DNA of 64,000 bases from UBA4742 sp963785815 (GTDB taxonomy: Bacteria; Actinomycetota; Acidimicrobiia; Acidimicrobiales; Acidimicrobilacustridaceae), in assembly GCA_963785815.1 (NCBI GenBank), contig CAWAWN010000003.1, positions 1,315,206-1,379,205 on the forward strand, given 5' to 3'. Below the pieces are notes generated by a model that did no database searches, was not told where the DNA came from, and saw only the letters and a program-made list of their open reading frames with translations. The first letter of the stretch is position 1; each line of letters begins with the position of its first letter. The translations under genes were made by a program, and so were the position numbers. Below, piece by piece: positions 39,602 to 47,036 of this stretch.

Positions 39602-40753
39602 GGGCCCGTCCGCCGGCGGGGGCGGCAGCATCGACGAGCGGGGCGGCGCCGGCTCGGAGGCCCGAGGCTTGACCAGGCGCATGGCCCGCTTCTCGACCAG
39701 GTGCCAGGAGGCGTAGCCGAAGGCGGTGGCCAGCACCGCACCCTCCACGAACGACAGCCACGGCTGGTGCACGTGCACCAGGCCGGCCCACACCAGGAAC
39801 TGCTGCACCACGAAGCCGCTCAGGTACATGCCGTAGGACGGATCCCCCAGGCGGTGCAGCCGCTCGGCCGGCCGGCAGGGCAGCGTGCCCAGGTAGATGA
39901 TCAGGCAGGCCAGCGCCGGGATGGCCACGGCCGCCTGGTGGGTCCAGATGCCCACCGTGGCCAGGACCAGCGCCCCGAGCGCCACCAGGTGGCGGCGAAC
40001 GACCAGGTGGCTGATCTCGGAGATGAGCACGCCGGCCACGAACCACACGCCCAGGCGCACGGCGTCGTTGAGCCACAGGCCGTTCCAGTGCTGGTGCATG
40101 ACGATCGTGGGGTTGGCCACCGAGGTGTCGTAGAAGACCAGGCCCACGACCAGCACCAACCCCAGCAACCACCAGCGCACCAGGCGCAGCAGGCCCAGCA
40201 GCAGCAGCCCCAGGTAGGCGCCGATCTCGTAGGGCAGGGTCCAGAAGCTGCCGTTGACGCCGCTGAGGGGCTGGTGGCCGAAGACGCCGGGCAGGCGGAA
40301 CGTGATCGGCGACATCACCGCGTTGTGCAGCAGGTAGTCCCACGTCTGGCCGCTGGTCAGGTACGAGCGCAGCGACCAGTCGGTGGCGATGGGCCCGACC
40401 ACCAGGACGCTCAGCGCGATGGTGACCAGGAAGGCCGGCCATATGCGCATGGCCCGCTTGGCCAGGAACCACAGGCCCTCGGGTTGGCGTCGCCAGCTCT
40501 GGGCCACCAGGTAGCCGCTGGTGGTGAAGAAGATGGCCACCCCGATGTGGCCCCAGGTGACCCCCAGCGACTGGCCGAAGTGGATGGGCTGGGGTTCGTG
40601 GGTGCCGGTGGTGGTGAAGGCGTGGCTGAACACCACCATGAGGGCCGCGATGATGCGGATCACGTCGAAGAGGGGCTGACGGGTCGGCCGGACGGCCGTG
40701 CTGGCCGGTGCGGCGGACACCCCAGCTCTGTACCCGGTTGTGGTGGCAGCCAT
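39542..40753 (-). CDS. Acyltransferase-3 family membrane protein (OafA/YrhL-like)
   Basis: This 403-residue integral membrane protein has about ten hydrophobic segments. The family signature near the N-terminus is FDVIRIIAALMVVFSHAF with the conserved His, followed by GVAIFFTTSGYLVAQSW and LAKRAMRIWPAFLV. These proteins acetylate cell-surface sugars. The C-terminal ~40 residues are Pro-rich and cytoplasmic. The gene is antisense inside the rib cluster and its 3' end overlaps ribBA by 60 bp. The ATG at 40753 gives the usual start. Confidence 0.88.
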   Translation of the reverse strand: MAATTTGYRAGVSAAPASTAVRPTRQPLFDVIRIIAALMVVFSHAFTTTGTHEPQPIHFGQSLGVTWGHIGVAIFFTTSGYLVAQSWRRQPEGLWFLAKRAMRIWPAFLVTIALSVLVVGPIATDWSLRSYLTSGQTWDYLLHNAVMSPITFRLPGVFGHQPLSGVNGSFWTLPYEIGAYLGLLLLGLLRLVRWWLLGLVLVVGLVFYDTSVANPTIVMHQHWNGLWLNDAVRLGVWFVAGVLISEISHLVVRRHLVALGALVLATVGIWTHQAAVAIPALACLIIYLGTLPCRPAERLHRLGDPSYGMYLSGFVVQQFLVWAGLVHVHQPWLSFVEGAVLATAFGYASWHLVEKRAMRLVKPRASEPAPPRSSMLPPPPADGPSAGVVEPVEEMAHPLPLGA

Positions 40754-40801
40754 GACGTCGATCCTCGCTGCGGACGCTCCGCGGCAGATGAGCTGGCGAT
40801 G

Positions 40802-40807
40802 AGAATA
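40802..40807 (-). promoter_or_regulatory. Candidate -10 of the acyltransferase gene
   Basis: TATTCT on the minus strand (a 5 of 6 match to TATAAT) lies 48 nt before the ATG at 40753. It is divergent from the ribH -10, 19 bp away. Confidence 0.35.
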
Positions 40808-40826
40808 GGCTGTGATCGGGGTTGGC

Positions 40827-40832
40827 TACGAT
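40827..40832 (+). promoter_or_regulatory. -10 hexamer of ribH
   Basis: TACGAT lies 7 nt before the ribH ATG at 40840, leaderless spacing. ribH thus appears to have its own promoter, separate from ribDE-ribBA. Confidence 0.45.
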
Positions 40833-40839
40833 CGCGGCG

Positions 40840-41337
40840 ATGTCCTCCAACTTCCGGGCTAAGTCCGTCGAGGCGCAATCGGTGACCGGCTCGGTCGAGG
40901 GGGCCGGGGTGCGGGTGGCCGTGGTGTGCGCCCGGTTCAACGACCTGATCACCCGGCGGCTGCTGGAGGGCGCCCTGGCCGGCCTGGGCAGCCACGGGGT
41001 GCACGAGGGCGACGTGACCGTCGCCTGGGTGCCCGGTGCGTTCGAGATCCCCCTGGTGGCCAAGCAGTGCGCGGCGTCGGGACGGTTCGACGCCGTCATC
41101 TGCCTCGGGGCGGTCATCCGGGGGGACACCGCCCACTTCGAGTACGTGGCCGGCCCGTGCGCCGAGGGCATCCAGCGGGCTGCGCTCGACACCGGGGTGC
41201 CCATCGTCTTCGGCGTCCTCACCACCGAGAACCTCGATCAGGCCCTGAGCCGCAGCGACGTCGACGGCGACGACAAGGGGGCCGAGGCCGCCCGCACCGC
41301 CCTCGAGATGGTGGACGTCCTGCGCCGACTCTCCTAG
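40840..41337 (+). CDS. ribH: 6,7-dimethyl-8-ribityllumazine synthase
   Basis: This 165-residue enzyme condenses the RibA/D and RibB products. Conserved parts are VAVVCARFNDLITRRLLEGAL, VPGAFEIPLVAKQCA, CLGAVIRGDTAHFEYVAGPCAEGI (catalytic His), and FGVLTTENLDQAL. The first ~20 residues are a less conserved extension. ATG 40840 is set by the -10 position; a TTG at 40822 lies upstream of it. hisE, which often follows ribH in Actinobacteria, is not here. Confidence 0.96.
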   Translation: MSSNFRAKSVEAQSVTGSVEGAGVRVAVVCARFNDLITRRLLEGALAGLGSHGVHEGDVTVAWVPGAFEIPLVAKQCAASGRFDAVICLGAVIRGDTAHFEYVAGPCAEGIQRAALDTGVPIVFGVLTTENLDQALSRSDVDGDDKGAEAARTALEMVDVLRRLS

Positions 41338-41342
41338 CCGAC

Positions 41343-41636
41343 CTGCTTGGCCCTTCGGTCGGCGGGGCCTCCCTGCGGGCGGGCTTCGCCCATGCGGGTG
41401 TCATCGGTCCAGCGGCTCCGGCCTGGCGGCCTGCGCCTTCTTGCCTGGCCCTTCGGTCGGCGGGGCCTCCCTGCGGGCGGGCTTCGCCCATGCGGGTGTC
41501 ATCGGTCCAGCGGCTCCGGCCTGGCGGCCTGCGCCTTCTTGCTTGGCCCTTCGGTCGGCGGGGCCTCCCTGCGGGCGGGCTTCGCCCATGCGGGTGTCAT
41601 CGGTCCAGCGGCTCCGGCCTGGCGGCCTGCGCCTTC
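41343..41636 (+). repeat. Three tandem copies of a 98-bp repeat
   Basis: Almost identical 98-bp units start near 41343, 41441 and 41539; visible differences are a C/T near the unit start. Each contains GGGCTTCGCCC-type self-complementary stretches. The array fills the gap between convergent ribH and the VIT-like gene. 98 is not a multiple of 3, so the open frames through it are not protein-like repeats. It may act as a terminator or be a small mobile or REP-like element that amplified. Confidence 0.85.
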
Positions 41637-42355
41637 TAGCCCGTGGCCACGCCCAGGAGGTGGCCGATCAGGGCCACGACCGTCATGGCCACCGCCCCCA
41701 GGCCCAGCATGCGCAGCGTCGGGCGGCCGAACGGGGCGCCGCCGGCCGCCGCCCCGGCGGCCCCCACCGCGGCCAGGCCCACCAGGGATGCCGCGGCGGT
41801 GGCCAGGACCCGGGTGGCCGGGGTGGAGGTGCCGATCATCACCAGCAGCACGGCGGCCAGGGGGAGCAGGCCACCGATGGTGAAGGCCAGCGCCGAGGCC
41901 CAGGCGGCCTGGATCGGTCGAGCCAGCGTGTCCTCGGTGAGGCCCAGCTCCTCGGCCATGTGCACGGCCAGCACGTCGCCGCGGGACAGCTCGACCGCCA
42001 CCTCGTGGGCCAGGTCGTGCGACAGCCCCTTGTCGATGTAGATGCGGGTCAGCTCCCGCAGCTCGCGCTCGGGCGTCTCGGTCAGCTCCCGCCGCTCCTT
42101 GGCGATGTCGGCCTGCTCGGCGTCGCGCTGCGAGCTGACCGAGGTGTACTCGCCGATGGCCATCGAGCAGGCGCCGGCCACCACCGCGGCGACGCCGGCC
42201 AGCACCACCGCGTGGCGTGACGCGTCGGAGGCGGCCACGGCGATGATCAGGCAGGCGGTGGACACGATGCCGTCGTTGGCCCCCAGGACCGAGGCTCGCA
42301 ACCAGCCCGAGCGGTTGGAGACGTGGCGCTCGGCGTGCAGCGAAGGCGGGGCCAT
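41636..42355 (-). CDS. VIT1/CCC1-family Fe2+/Mn2+ transporter
   Basis: This 239-residue membrane protein has about five hydrophobic segments. The signature RASVLGANDGIVSTACLIIAV marks the VIT family first helix, and MAIGEYTSVSSQRDAEQADI the second. The cytoplasmic metal-binding helix region is ERRELTETPERELRELTRIY, followed by AHMAEELGL-like VHMAEELGL. It likely moves iron or manganese out of the cytoplasm. ATG 42355 gives a normal N-terminus; a frame from 42406 would add 17 residues. Confidence 0.9.
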   Translation of the reverse strand: MAPPSLHAERHVSNRSGWLRASVLGANDGIVSTACLIIAVAASDASRHAVVLAGVAAVVAGACSMAIGEYTSVSSQRDAEQADIAKERRELTETPERELRELTRIYIDKGLSHDLAHEVAVELSRGDVLAVHMAEELGLTEDTLARPIQAAWASALAFTIGGLLPLAAVLLVMIGTSTPATRVLATAAASLVGLAAVGAAGAAAGGAPFGRPTLRMLGLGAVAMTVVALIGHLLGVATG

Positions 42356-42501
42356 CAACTCATCAAACCCCCTCGGGCCGGCCCTGACAACAGAGGCCAC
42401 CAACACGTCGACCGTTCGGGAGACCTGACGCGGGACCCGCGGGACGCCTGGCGCGGGGCGCCGGTTCGCCGGTTCGCCGGCCCTCCGGGGCGGCCTCGCG
42501 G

Positions 42502-42507
42502 TAGGAT
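42502..42507 (+). promoter_or_regulatory. Candidate -10 of the lipoprotein gene
   Basis: TAGGAT lies 72 nt before the ATG at 42580. The transcript would have a leader carrying AGGGAG just before the start codon. Confidence 0.35.
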
Positions 42508-42579
42508 GCGCGGCTGCCTGAACGACCGGGTGGCCCCCGACTGCTCCGACGGCGGGGCGGGGCCGTCAGGGAGCGAGCG

Positions 42580-43488
42580 ATGAGGGCGACATCGACCAAG
42601 GGGTGGATCCGGGCTCGGCGTGGGGCGGCGGTCGTGGCCGGACTCGTGCTGGTGGGCGCCGCGGTCGGCTGCGCCCCCGACAACCCAGACCAGACCGGTG
42701 CCACCGGCACCTCCGCCTCGGCCAAGCCGGCGACCGTCGCCCTGCTCACCGCGGCGGCCACCTCCACGGGCGACCAGCACACGGCTCGACTCACCCTGGA
42801 TGAATCGATGTCGGCGTCGCTGCTGCCCGCGCCCATCACCGTGAAGGGCGCGGGTGCCGTCGACCTGGACCTCAAGTCGGCGCAGCTCGATGTGGATCTG
42901 TCCGGCCCCAGCTCGGATGGCGGGTCCGGTTCCACCGGCGGAGATCTGCACGAGATCGTGGTGGGAGGCAAGCTCTACCTGTCCGGGTCGTCGGTGTCCT
43001 CGCTCATCCCGGCCGGCAAGACGTGGGTCGAGGTCGACGCGCCCTCCCAGCTGTCGGGCTCGGCCGCCAACTCGTTCGCTTCGGCGCCCCAGGCCTCCAG
43101 CCTGCTGGCCATGCTGCAGGGGATCAGCGGCGGGGTGAGCACGGTCGGCACCGAGGCGATCGGTGGCGTCCCGACCACGCACTACCGGGCCGATCTCGAT
43201 CTGGCCAAGGTCGCGGCCAAGGCGCCCGGGGGAGTGCCGGCCGACGTGAAGCCACTGGTGGGTGAGCTGGGGGAAGCGGCCATCCCAGTGGACGTGTGGG
43301 TGGGCGCCGACGGCCTCGTCCACCAGATGGTCATGAAGCTGACCCTGGGTTCGCTGATGGGCAAGGCGCTCGGGCTGGACATGACCCTGCGCATGACGCT
43401 CGACCACTTCGGCGATCCGGTGGTCATCACGGCGCCGCCGCTGGCCGAGGTGGCTCCCGTGCCCGGTCCGTCCGCCACGTCGCACTGA
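42580..43488 (+). CDS. Probable lipoprotein, LppX/LprG-like
   Basis: This 302-residue exported protein has an N-terminal signal with hydrophobic core GAAVVAGLVLVGAAVGC, and the Cys (about residue 31) fits a lipobox-type cleavage site (AVGC). The mature part has LprG/LppX-like features: VKGAGAVDLDLKSAQLDVDLS, VVGGKLYLSGSS, TTHYRADLDLAKVA, PVDVWVGADGLVHQMVMKL. Such proteins carry lipids in mycobacteria; here the cargo is unknown. SD AGGGAG lies 8 nt before the ATG. Confidence 0.78.
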   Translation: MRATSTKGWIRARRGAAVVAGLVLVGAAVGCAPDNPDQTGATGTSASAKPATVALLTAAATSTGDQHTARLTLDESMSASLLPAPITVKGAGAVDLDLKSAQLDVDLSGPSSDGGSGSTGGDLHEIVVGGKLYLSGSSVSSLIPAGKTWVEVDAPSQLSGSAANSFASAPQASSLLAMLQGISGGVSTVGTEAIGGVPTTHYRADLDLAKVAAKAPGGVPADVKPLVGELGEAAIPVDVWVGADGLVHQMVMKLTLGSLMGKALGLDMTLRMTLDHFGDPVVITAPPLAEVAPVPGPSATSH

Positions 43489-43529
43489 CGGGCATCACAA
43501 CGGGTTCGTGACCCGTCGGGGCGCTTGAG

Positions 43530-43535
43530 TACCGT
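43530..43535 (+). promoter_or_regulatory. Promoter of hisG
   Basis: TACCGT lies 8 nt before the ATG at 43544. GTGACC at 43508-43513 is a possible -35 with a 16-bp spacer. Confidence 0.45.
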
Positions 43536-43543
43536 GTCACGCC

Positions 43544-44419
43544 ATGCTCAAGCTGGTGCTGCCCAAGGGGTCGCTGGAGAAGGCCACCGTCGACCTGTTC
43601 GAGGCCGCCGACCTCCGGGTGCACCGCAGCTCGGACGTGAACTACCAGGCCTCGATCAACGACCCGCGGGTCGACGACGTGCGCATCCTGCGACCCCAGG
43701 AGATCCCCACCTACCTGGCCGACGGGCTGTTCGACCTGGGCATCGCCGGACGCGACTGGATCGAGGAGACCTCGGCCGAGGTGGTCACCATCGGACGTCT
43801 CGAGTACTCCAAGGCCACGGCCAACCCGGTTCGGATCGTGGTGGCCGTGGGGGCGGACTCGCCGTGGCGTGACGCCCATGACCTGCCCCAGGGCGTGCGG
43901 GTGTCGACCGAGTACCCGCGCCTCACCCGGCGCTACTTCGAGGGCCTGGGCATCGAAGCCGACGTGCGCCTCTCCTACGGGGCCACCGAGGCCAAGGTGC
44001 CCGACATCGTGGACTGCATCGTCGAGCTGACCGAGACCGGCCGGGCTCTGCGGGCCGCCGGCCTGCAGATCATCGACACGGTGATGACCTCCTACACCGA
44101 GCTCATCGCCAACCCGGCGGCGGCCGCCGACCCGGCCAAGTCCCACGCCATGGGTCAGCTGCACACCCTCCTCGAAGGGGTCCTCGAGGCCCGCGGCAAG
44201 GTGCTGGTCAAGCTGAACGTGCAGTCGGGCCAGCTCGACGCGGTGATCGCCCTGCTCCCGGCCATGAAGACGCCGACGGTCAACGAGCTGTACGCCGGCC
44301 AGGGCTACGCGGTCGAGACGGTCGTGCCCAAGTCCGACATCAACACCTTGATCCCTGCGCTGCGCGACCAGGGAGCGACCGACATCATCGAGCTCCCCAT
44401 CGCCAAGATCGTCCATTGA
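43544..44419 (+). CDS. hisG: ATP phosphoribosyltransferase, long form
   Basis: This 291-residue enzyme commits PRPP and ATP to histidine synthesis. Catalytic domain: KLVLPKGSLEKATVDLFEAA, the region DLGIAGRDWIEE, and the PRPP loop DIVDCIVELTETGRALRAAGL. The C-terminal ACT-like regulatory domain (about 205-291, with VKLNVQSGQLDAVIALLPAMKTPTV) marks the long, histidine-inhibited form that does not need HisZ. The expected upstream neighbour hisE is missing, and no other his gene is in the window. Confidence 0.96.
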   Translation: MLKLVLPKGSLEKATVDLFEAADLRVHRSSDVNYQASINDPRVDDVRILRPQEIPTYLADGLFDLGIAGRDWIEETSAEVVTIGRLEYSKATANPVRIVVAVGADSPWRDAHDLPQGVRVSTEYPRLTRRYFEGLGIEADVRLSYGATEAKVPDIVDCIVELTETGRALRAAGLQIIDTVMTSYTELIANPAAAADPAKSHAMGQLHTLLEGVLEARGKVLVKLNVQSGQLDAVIALLPAMKTPTVNELYAGQGYAVETVVPKSDINTLIPALRDQGATDIIELPIAKIVH

Positions 44420-44432
44420 AGGCGGACTGCTG

Positions 44433-44675
44433 ATGGGCGCGGCGCACCCGGTCGGGGAGCTGGCCGACGGTGTGGTGCACGGCCGGGTGGCCAGCTTCGA
44501 CGACCCCGGCGGCTACGGCACCGTGGTGGCCGACGACGGCCGGGGACCCTGGTTCTTCCACTGCACGGCCATCGCCGACGGGACCCGCACCATCGAGGAC
44601 GGCGCGGCCGTCACCTTCGAGGTGGTGGCCGGCCACCAGGGCCGCTACGAGGCCCGGGACATCCGCCCAGCCTGA
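44433..44675 (+). CDS. Divergent cold-shock-domain-like protein
   Basis: This 80-residue protein lines up with the cold shock fold: GRVASFDDPGGYGTVVADDG in place of the GxVKWFNxxKGFGFI strand pair, then PWFFHCTAIADGTRTIEDGAAVTFEVVAGHQG and ARDIRP. The aromatic RNA-binding motif is reduced, with Trp-Phe-Phe-His where VFVHF is usual. It probably binds RNA or ssDNA, but is far from standard CspA. It starts 13 nt after hisG and may be co-transcribed. Confidence 0.72.
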   Translation: MGAAHPVGELADGVVHGRVASFDDPGGYGTVVADDGRGPWFFHCTAIADGTRTIEDGAAVTFEVVAGHQGRYEARDIRPA

Positions 44676-44727
44676 GCCGCACCTCGTCGGAGGCGCAGCT
44701 CTGGCCCGGGATCGCCGGGCCGGGCGC

Positions 44728-45255
44728 TCAGCTCGGGTCCGCGTCGGCCGACTCGTAGCGCTGGCGGAGCTGGACGAAGGCCATCTGGAGCTGGGTCTGC
44801 GCCTCGCGCAGGGCCACGCCGTCGGGGCCCAGGCGGTCTTCCACCGCATCGAGCACGGCGGCCAGGGCGTCGATGGCCAGGGCGGCCTCGTCGAAGTGGG
44901 GCGGATCCTGGCTGAGGTGGATGCGGGCCAGCTCGTAGAAGCCCCCCAGGTGGTTCATCAGCACCTCGGCGGCGGGGGCGGCGGCCAGGCGGGCCTGGGC
45001 CTCGGCCATCTCCAGGAGCATGGCCTCGAGCTGCACACGCTCCTCGGCCGAGAGCGTCTCCAGGTCGATGCCGGCCGCGGCCGCCGCCTCGGCCAGGACC
45101 TCGTCGGACAGGGCGGCCCGATCGATCGGCGCCCCGGAGGCGCCCGGGCCCGGCCGGCCCGCCCCACCTCGGGGTGGGCCGCTGGCCGCGGGTTGCCCGG
45201 AGCCGCCCCGATCACGGTTGACGGGGACTTCGCCGCCGGGGGTCCACAGGCTCAT
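44728..45255 (-). CDS. DUF1844-like protein near infC
   Basis: This 175-residue protein starts SLWTPGGEVPV, the motif common to DUF1844-like proteins encoded next to infC in Actinobacteria. Residues 10-50 are Gly/Pro-rich. The C-terminal helices have EVLMNHLGGFYELARIHLSQ and DEAALAIDALAAVLDAVEDRLG, ending LQMAFVQLRQRYESA. The function is unknown. It is divergent from infC with a 325-bp gap that holds the infC leader. Confidence 0.8.
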   Translation of the reverse strand: MSLWTPGGEVPVNRDRGGSGQPAASGPPRGGAGRPGPGASGAPIDRAALSDEVLAEAAAAAGIDLETLSAEERVQLEAMLLEMAEAQARLAAAPAAEVLMNHLGGFYELARIHLSQDPPHFDEAALAIDALAAVLDAVEDRLGPDGVALREAQTQLQMAFVQLRQRYESADADPS

Positions 45256-45355
45256 GGGTGGGTGCTCGACTTTCTGAGGTGGTCCGCGTCGCGGGCGTGA
45301 CGCGGGGTTCGGCTGCCCGATGGGGCTCGGTGTCGTGTTCGACGGACCGCCCTGG

Positions 45356-45361
45356 TACTCT
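45356..45361 (+). promoter_or_regulatory. Candidate -10 of infC-rpmI-rplT
   Basis: TACTCT would start a leader of about 210 nt before the infC start codon. The -35 is unclear. The 325-bp gap from 45256 to 45580 otherwise holds the two hairpins listed next. Confidence 0.4.
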
Positions 45362-45449
45362 ATGCGGGCTACAACTCAGGAAAGCGGGGTTCGCCCCCAC
45401 CCGTCCACCGAACGCCTTCGTGGCACCGAGTGCGCCGGGTCGACTCGTC

Positions 45450-45506
45450 AGCCGACTGCGCAGGCCGTCGGCTCATGGCGGATGTCGGCGTTCCGACATC
45501 CGCCAT
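45450..45506 (+). promoter_or_regulatory. Two-hairpin infC leader element
   Basis: Hairpin 1: AGCCGAC (45450-45456) pairs with GTCGGCT (45467-45473), 10-nt loop. Hairpin 2: ATGGCGGATGTCGG (45475-45488) pairs perfectly with 45493-45506 around a CGTT loop, a 14-bp stem. Neither is followed by a T-run. The position, about 75 nt before infC, fits an autoregulatory site for L20 or IF3, by analogy with infC-rpmI-rplT leaders elsewhere. Confidence 0.55.
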
Positions 45507-45580
45507 CGTCGTTCCTGGTGGCGGGTGTGCCCAACCCACGCGACAGAGAGGACCTGCGCATTGATGAGGAGTGACCGGCA

Positions 45581-46324
45581 ATAGCTGCCGCCCCGAACGA
45601 CGAGCCCCGGATCAACGATCGGATCCGAGCCCGCGAGGTGCGCCTGGTGGCGCCCGACGGGGAGCAGATCGGCATCAGACCGTTGCCCGAGGCGTTGGCC
45701 ATGGCCCGTGAGCTCGAGCTGGATCTGGTCGAGGTGGCCGACAAGGCCAACCCGCCGGTCTGTCGGATCATGGACTACGGGAAGTACAAGTACGAGGCCG
45801 CCCAACGAGCCAAGGAATCCCGGCGCAAGAGCACGAACGTGGTGGTCAAGGAGATGAAGTACCGGCCCAAGATCGGGCACGGCGACTTCGACACCAAGAC
45901 CAAGAAGGTCGAGAAGTTCCTGGGTGAGGGGCACAAGGTCAAGGTGACCATCATGTTCCGAGGCCGGGAGATGCAGCACCCGGAGCTGGGCAAGCGCATC
46001 CTCGACGAGGTGGCCACCGACGTGGCCCACATGGGCCGGGTCGAGGTCTACCCCAAGCTCGACGGGCGCAACATGACCATGGTCCTCGCCCCCGACAAGC
46101 GGGCGCAGGCGGCCCGAGCGGCCGAGCGCAAGCGGGAGACCGAAGGCCAGTCCACCAACGGCACCGAACCGGCCACCACCCCTGCCGCCGAGGCCGGGGG
46201 CACCACCGAACCAACCGCAGCCGGCCCCGACTCGCTCGCCGAGCCCGAGGCCACCCTCGACCCGGCCACGGTCGAGGTCACCACCGAGGCCGGTGCCGCC
46301 GAGGCGCCGAGCTCCGGCGACTGA
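45581..46324 (+). CDS. infC: Translation initiation factor IF-3, apparent AUA start
   Basis: This 247-residue IF-3 has its conserved N-terminus EPRINDRIRAREVRLVAPDGEQIGI upstream of the first GTG (45638). An in-frame TGA at 45572 limits the start to 45575-45610, where ATA at 45581 is the only plausible codon. AGGAG lies at 45567-45571, 9 nt before it. Non-AUG starts are known for infC and allow IF3 to limit its own synthesis. The C-domain has YRPKIGHGDFDTKTKKVEKFL and VTIMFRGREMQHPELG. The last ~70 residues are an acidic Ala/Thr/Glu tail absent from E. coli IF3. Confidence 0.9.
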   Translation: MAAAPNDEPRINDRIRAREVRLVAPDGEQIGIRPLPEALAMARELELDLVEVADKANPPVCRIMDYGKYKYEAAQRAKESRRKSTNVVVKEMKYRPKIGHGDFDTKTKKVEKFLGEGHKVKVTIMFRGREMQHPELGKRILDEVATDVAHMGRVEVYPKLDGRNMTMVLAPDKRAQAARAAERKRETEGQSTNGTEPATTPAAEAGGTTEPTAAGPDSLAEPEATLDPATVEVTTEAGAAEAPSSGD

Positions 46325-46363
46325 TCCAGGCCCCGCCTGGGTCCCGACGAAGGACTCCACGAC

Positions 46364-46558
46364 ATGCCGAAGATGAAGACCCACCGGGGCGCGGCCAAGC
46401 GCTTCAAGCAGACCGGGTCAGGCAAGATCATGCGCCGCAAGGCCAACCTGAACCACATCCTCGAGAAGAAGAGCCCGGAGCGCAAGCGCCGGCTCGGCAA
46501 GTCCACCGAGGTCACCGGGGGCGACCTCGCCCACGTCAAGCGCCAGCTCGGCATCTGA
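46364..46558 (+). CDS. rpmI: Large ribosomal subunit protein bL35
   Basis: This 64-residue basic protein has the family pattern PKMKTHRGAAKRFKQTGSGK, then RRKANLNHILEKKSPERKRRL. An SD-like GAAGGA lies 10 nt before the ATG. It is the middle gene of infC-rpmI-rplT. Confidence 0.96.
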   Translation: MPKMKTHRGAAKRFKQTGSGKIMRRKANLNHILEKKSPERKRRLGKSTEVTGGDLAHVKRQLGI

Positions 46559-46640
46559 GCCGTCGCCTGCGCACCGGTCGGCCCGCCCAGTCGGGGCGCG
46601 GCCGCCGTCCTTCTCGAACCCACTCTGAAAGGAGCCCCCG

Positions 46641-47024
46641 ATGGCCAGAGTCAAGCGAGCTGTCGCCAGCAAGAAGCACCGTCGCACGACGCTCGAGCGC
46701 GCCAAGGGCTACTACGGCAACAAGAGCCGCTCGTACCGGGCGGCCAACGAGCAGGTCATGCACTCGGGGCAGTACGCCTTCCGCGACCGCCGGGCCCGCA
46801 AGGGCGAGTTCCGCAAGCTGTGGATCCAGCGCATCAACGCCGCCTGCCGCCTCAACGGCATCAGCTACAGCCGGTTCATCAACGGGCTGAACCTGGCCGG
46901 CGTCGAGGTCGATCGCAAGGTCCTGGCCGATCTGGCCGTGGCGGAACCCGAGGCGTTCGCGGCGCTGGTCGAGGTGGCGAGCGCCGCCAACGAGGCCAAC
47001 ACCAGCGAGGCCAAGGCCTCCTGA
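46641..47024 (+). CDS. rplT: Large ribosomal subunit protein bL20
   Basis: This 127-residue protein needed for early 50S assembly starts ARVKRAVASKKHRRTTLERA and has KGYYGNKSRSYRAANEQVM, FRKLWIQRINAACRLNGISY and SRFINGLNLAGVEVDRKVLADLA in two parts. It has a clear SD (AAAGGAG). In several bacteria L20 represses its own operon by binding the leader. Confidence 0.97.
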   Translation: MARVKRAVASKKHRRTTLERAKGYYGNKSRSYRAANEQVMHSGQYAFRDRRARKGEFRKLWIQRINAACRLNGISYSRFINGLNLAGVEVDRKVLADLAVAEPEAFAALVEVASAANEANTSEAKAS

Positions 47025-47036
47025 TCCATCCCGGCC

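Noticed and set aside
41347..41883. Plus-strand protein through the 98-bp repeats
   Set aside because: The unit is not a multiple of 3, so the peptide does not repeat; it then runs antisense into the VIT-like gene.
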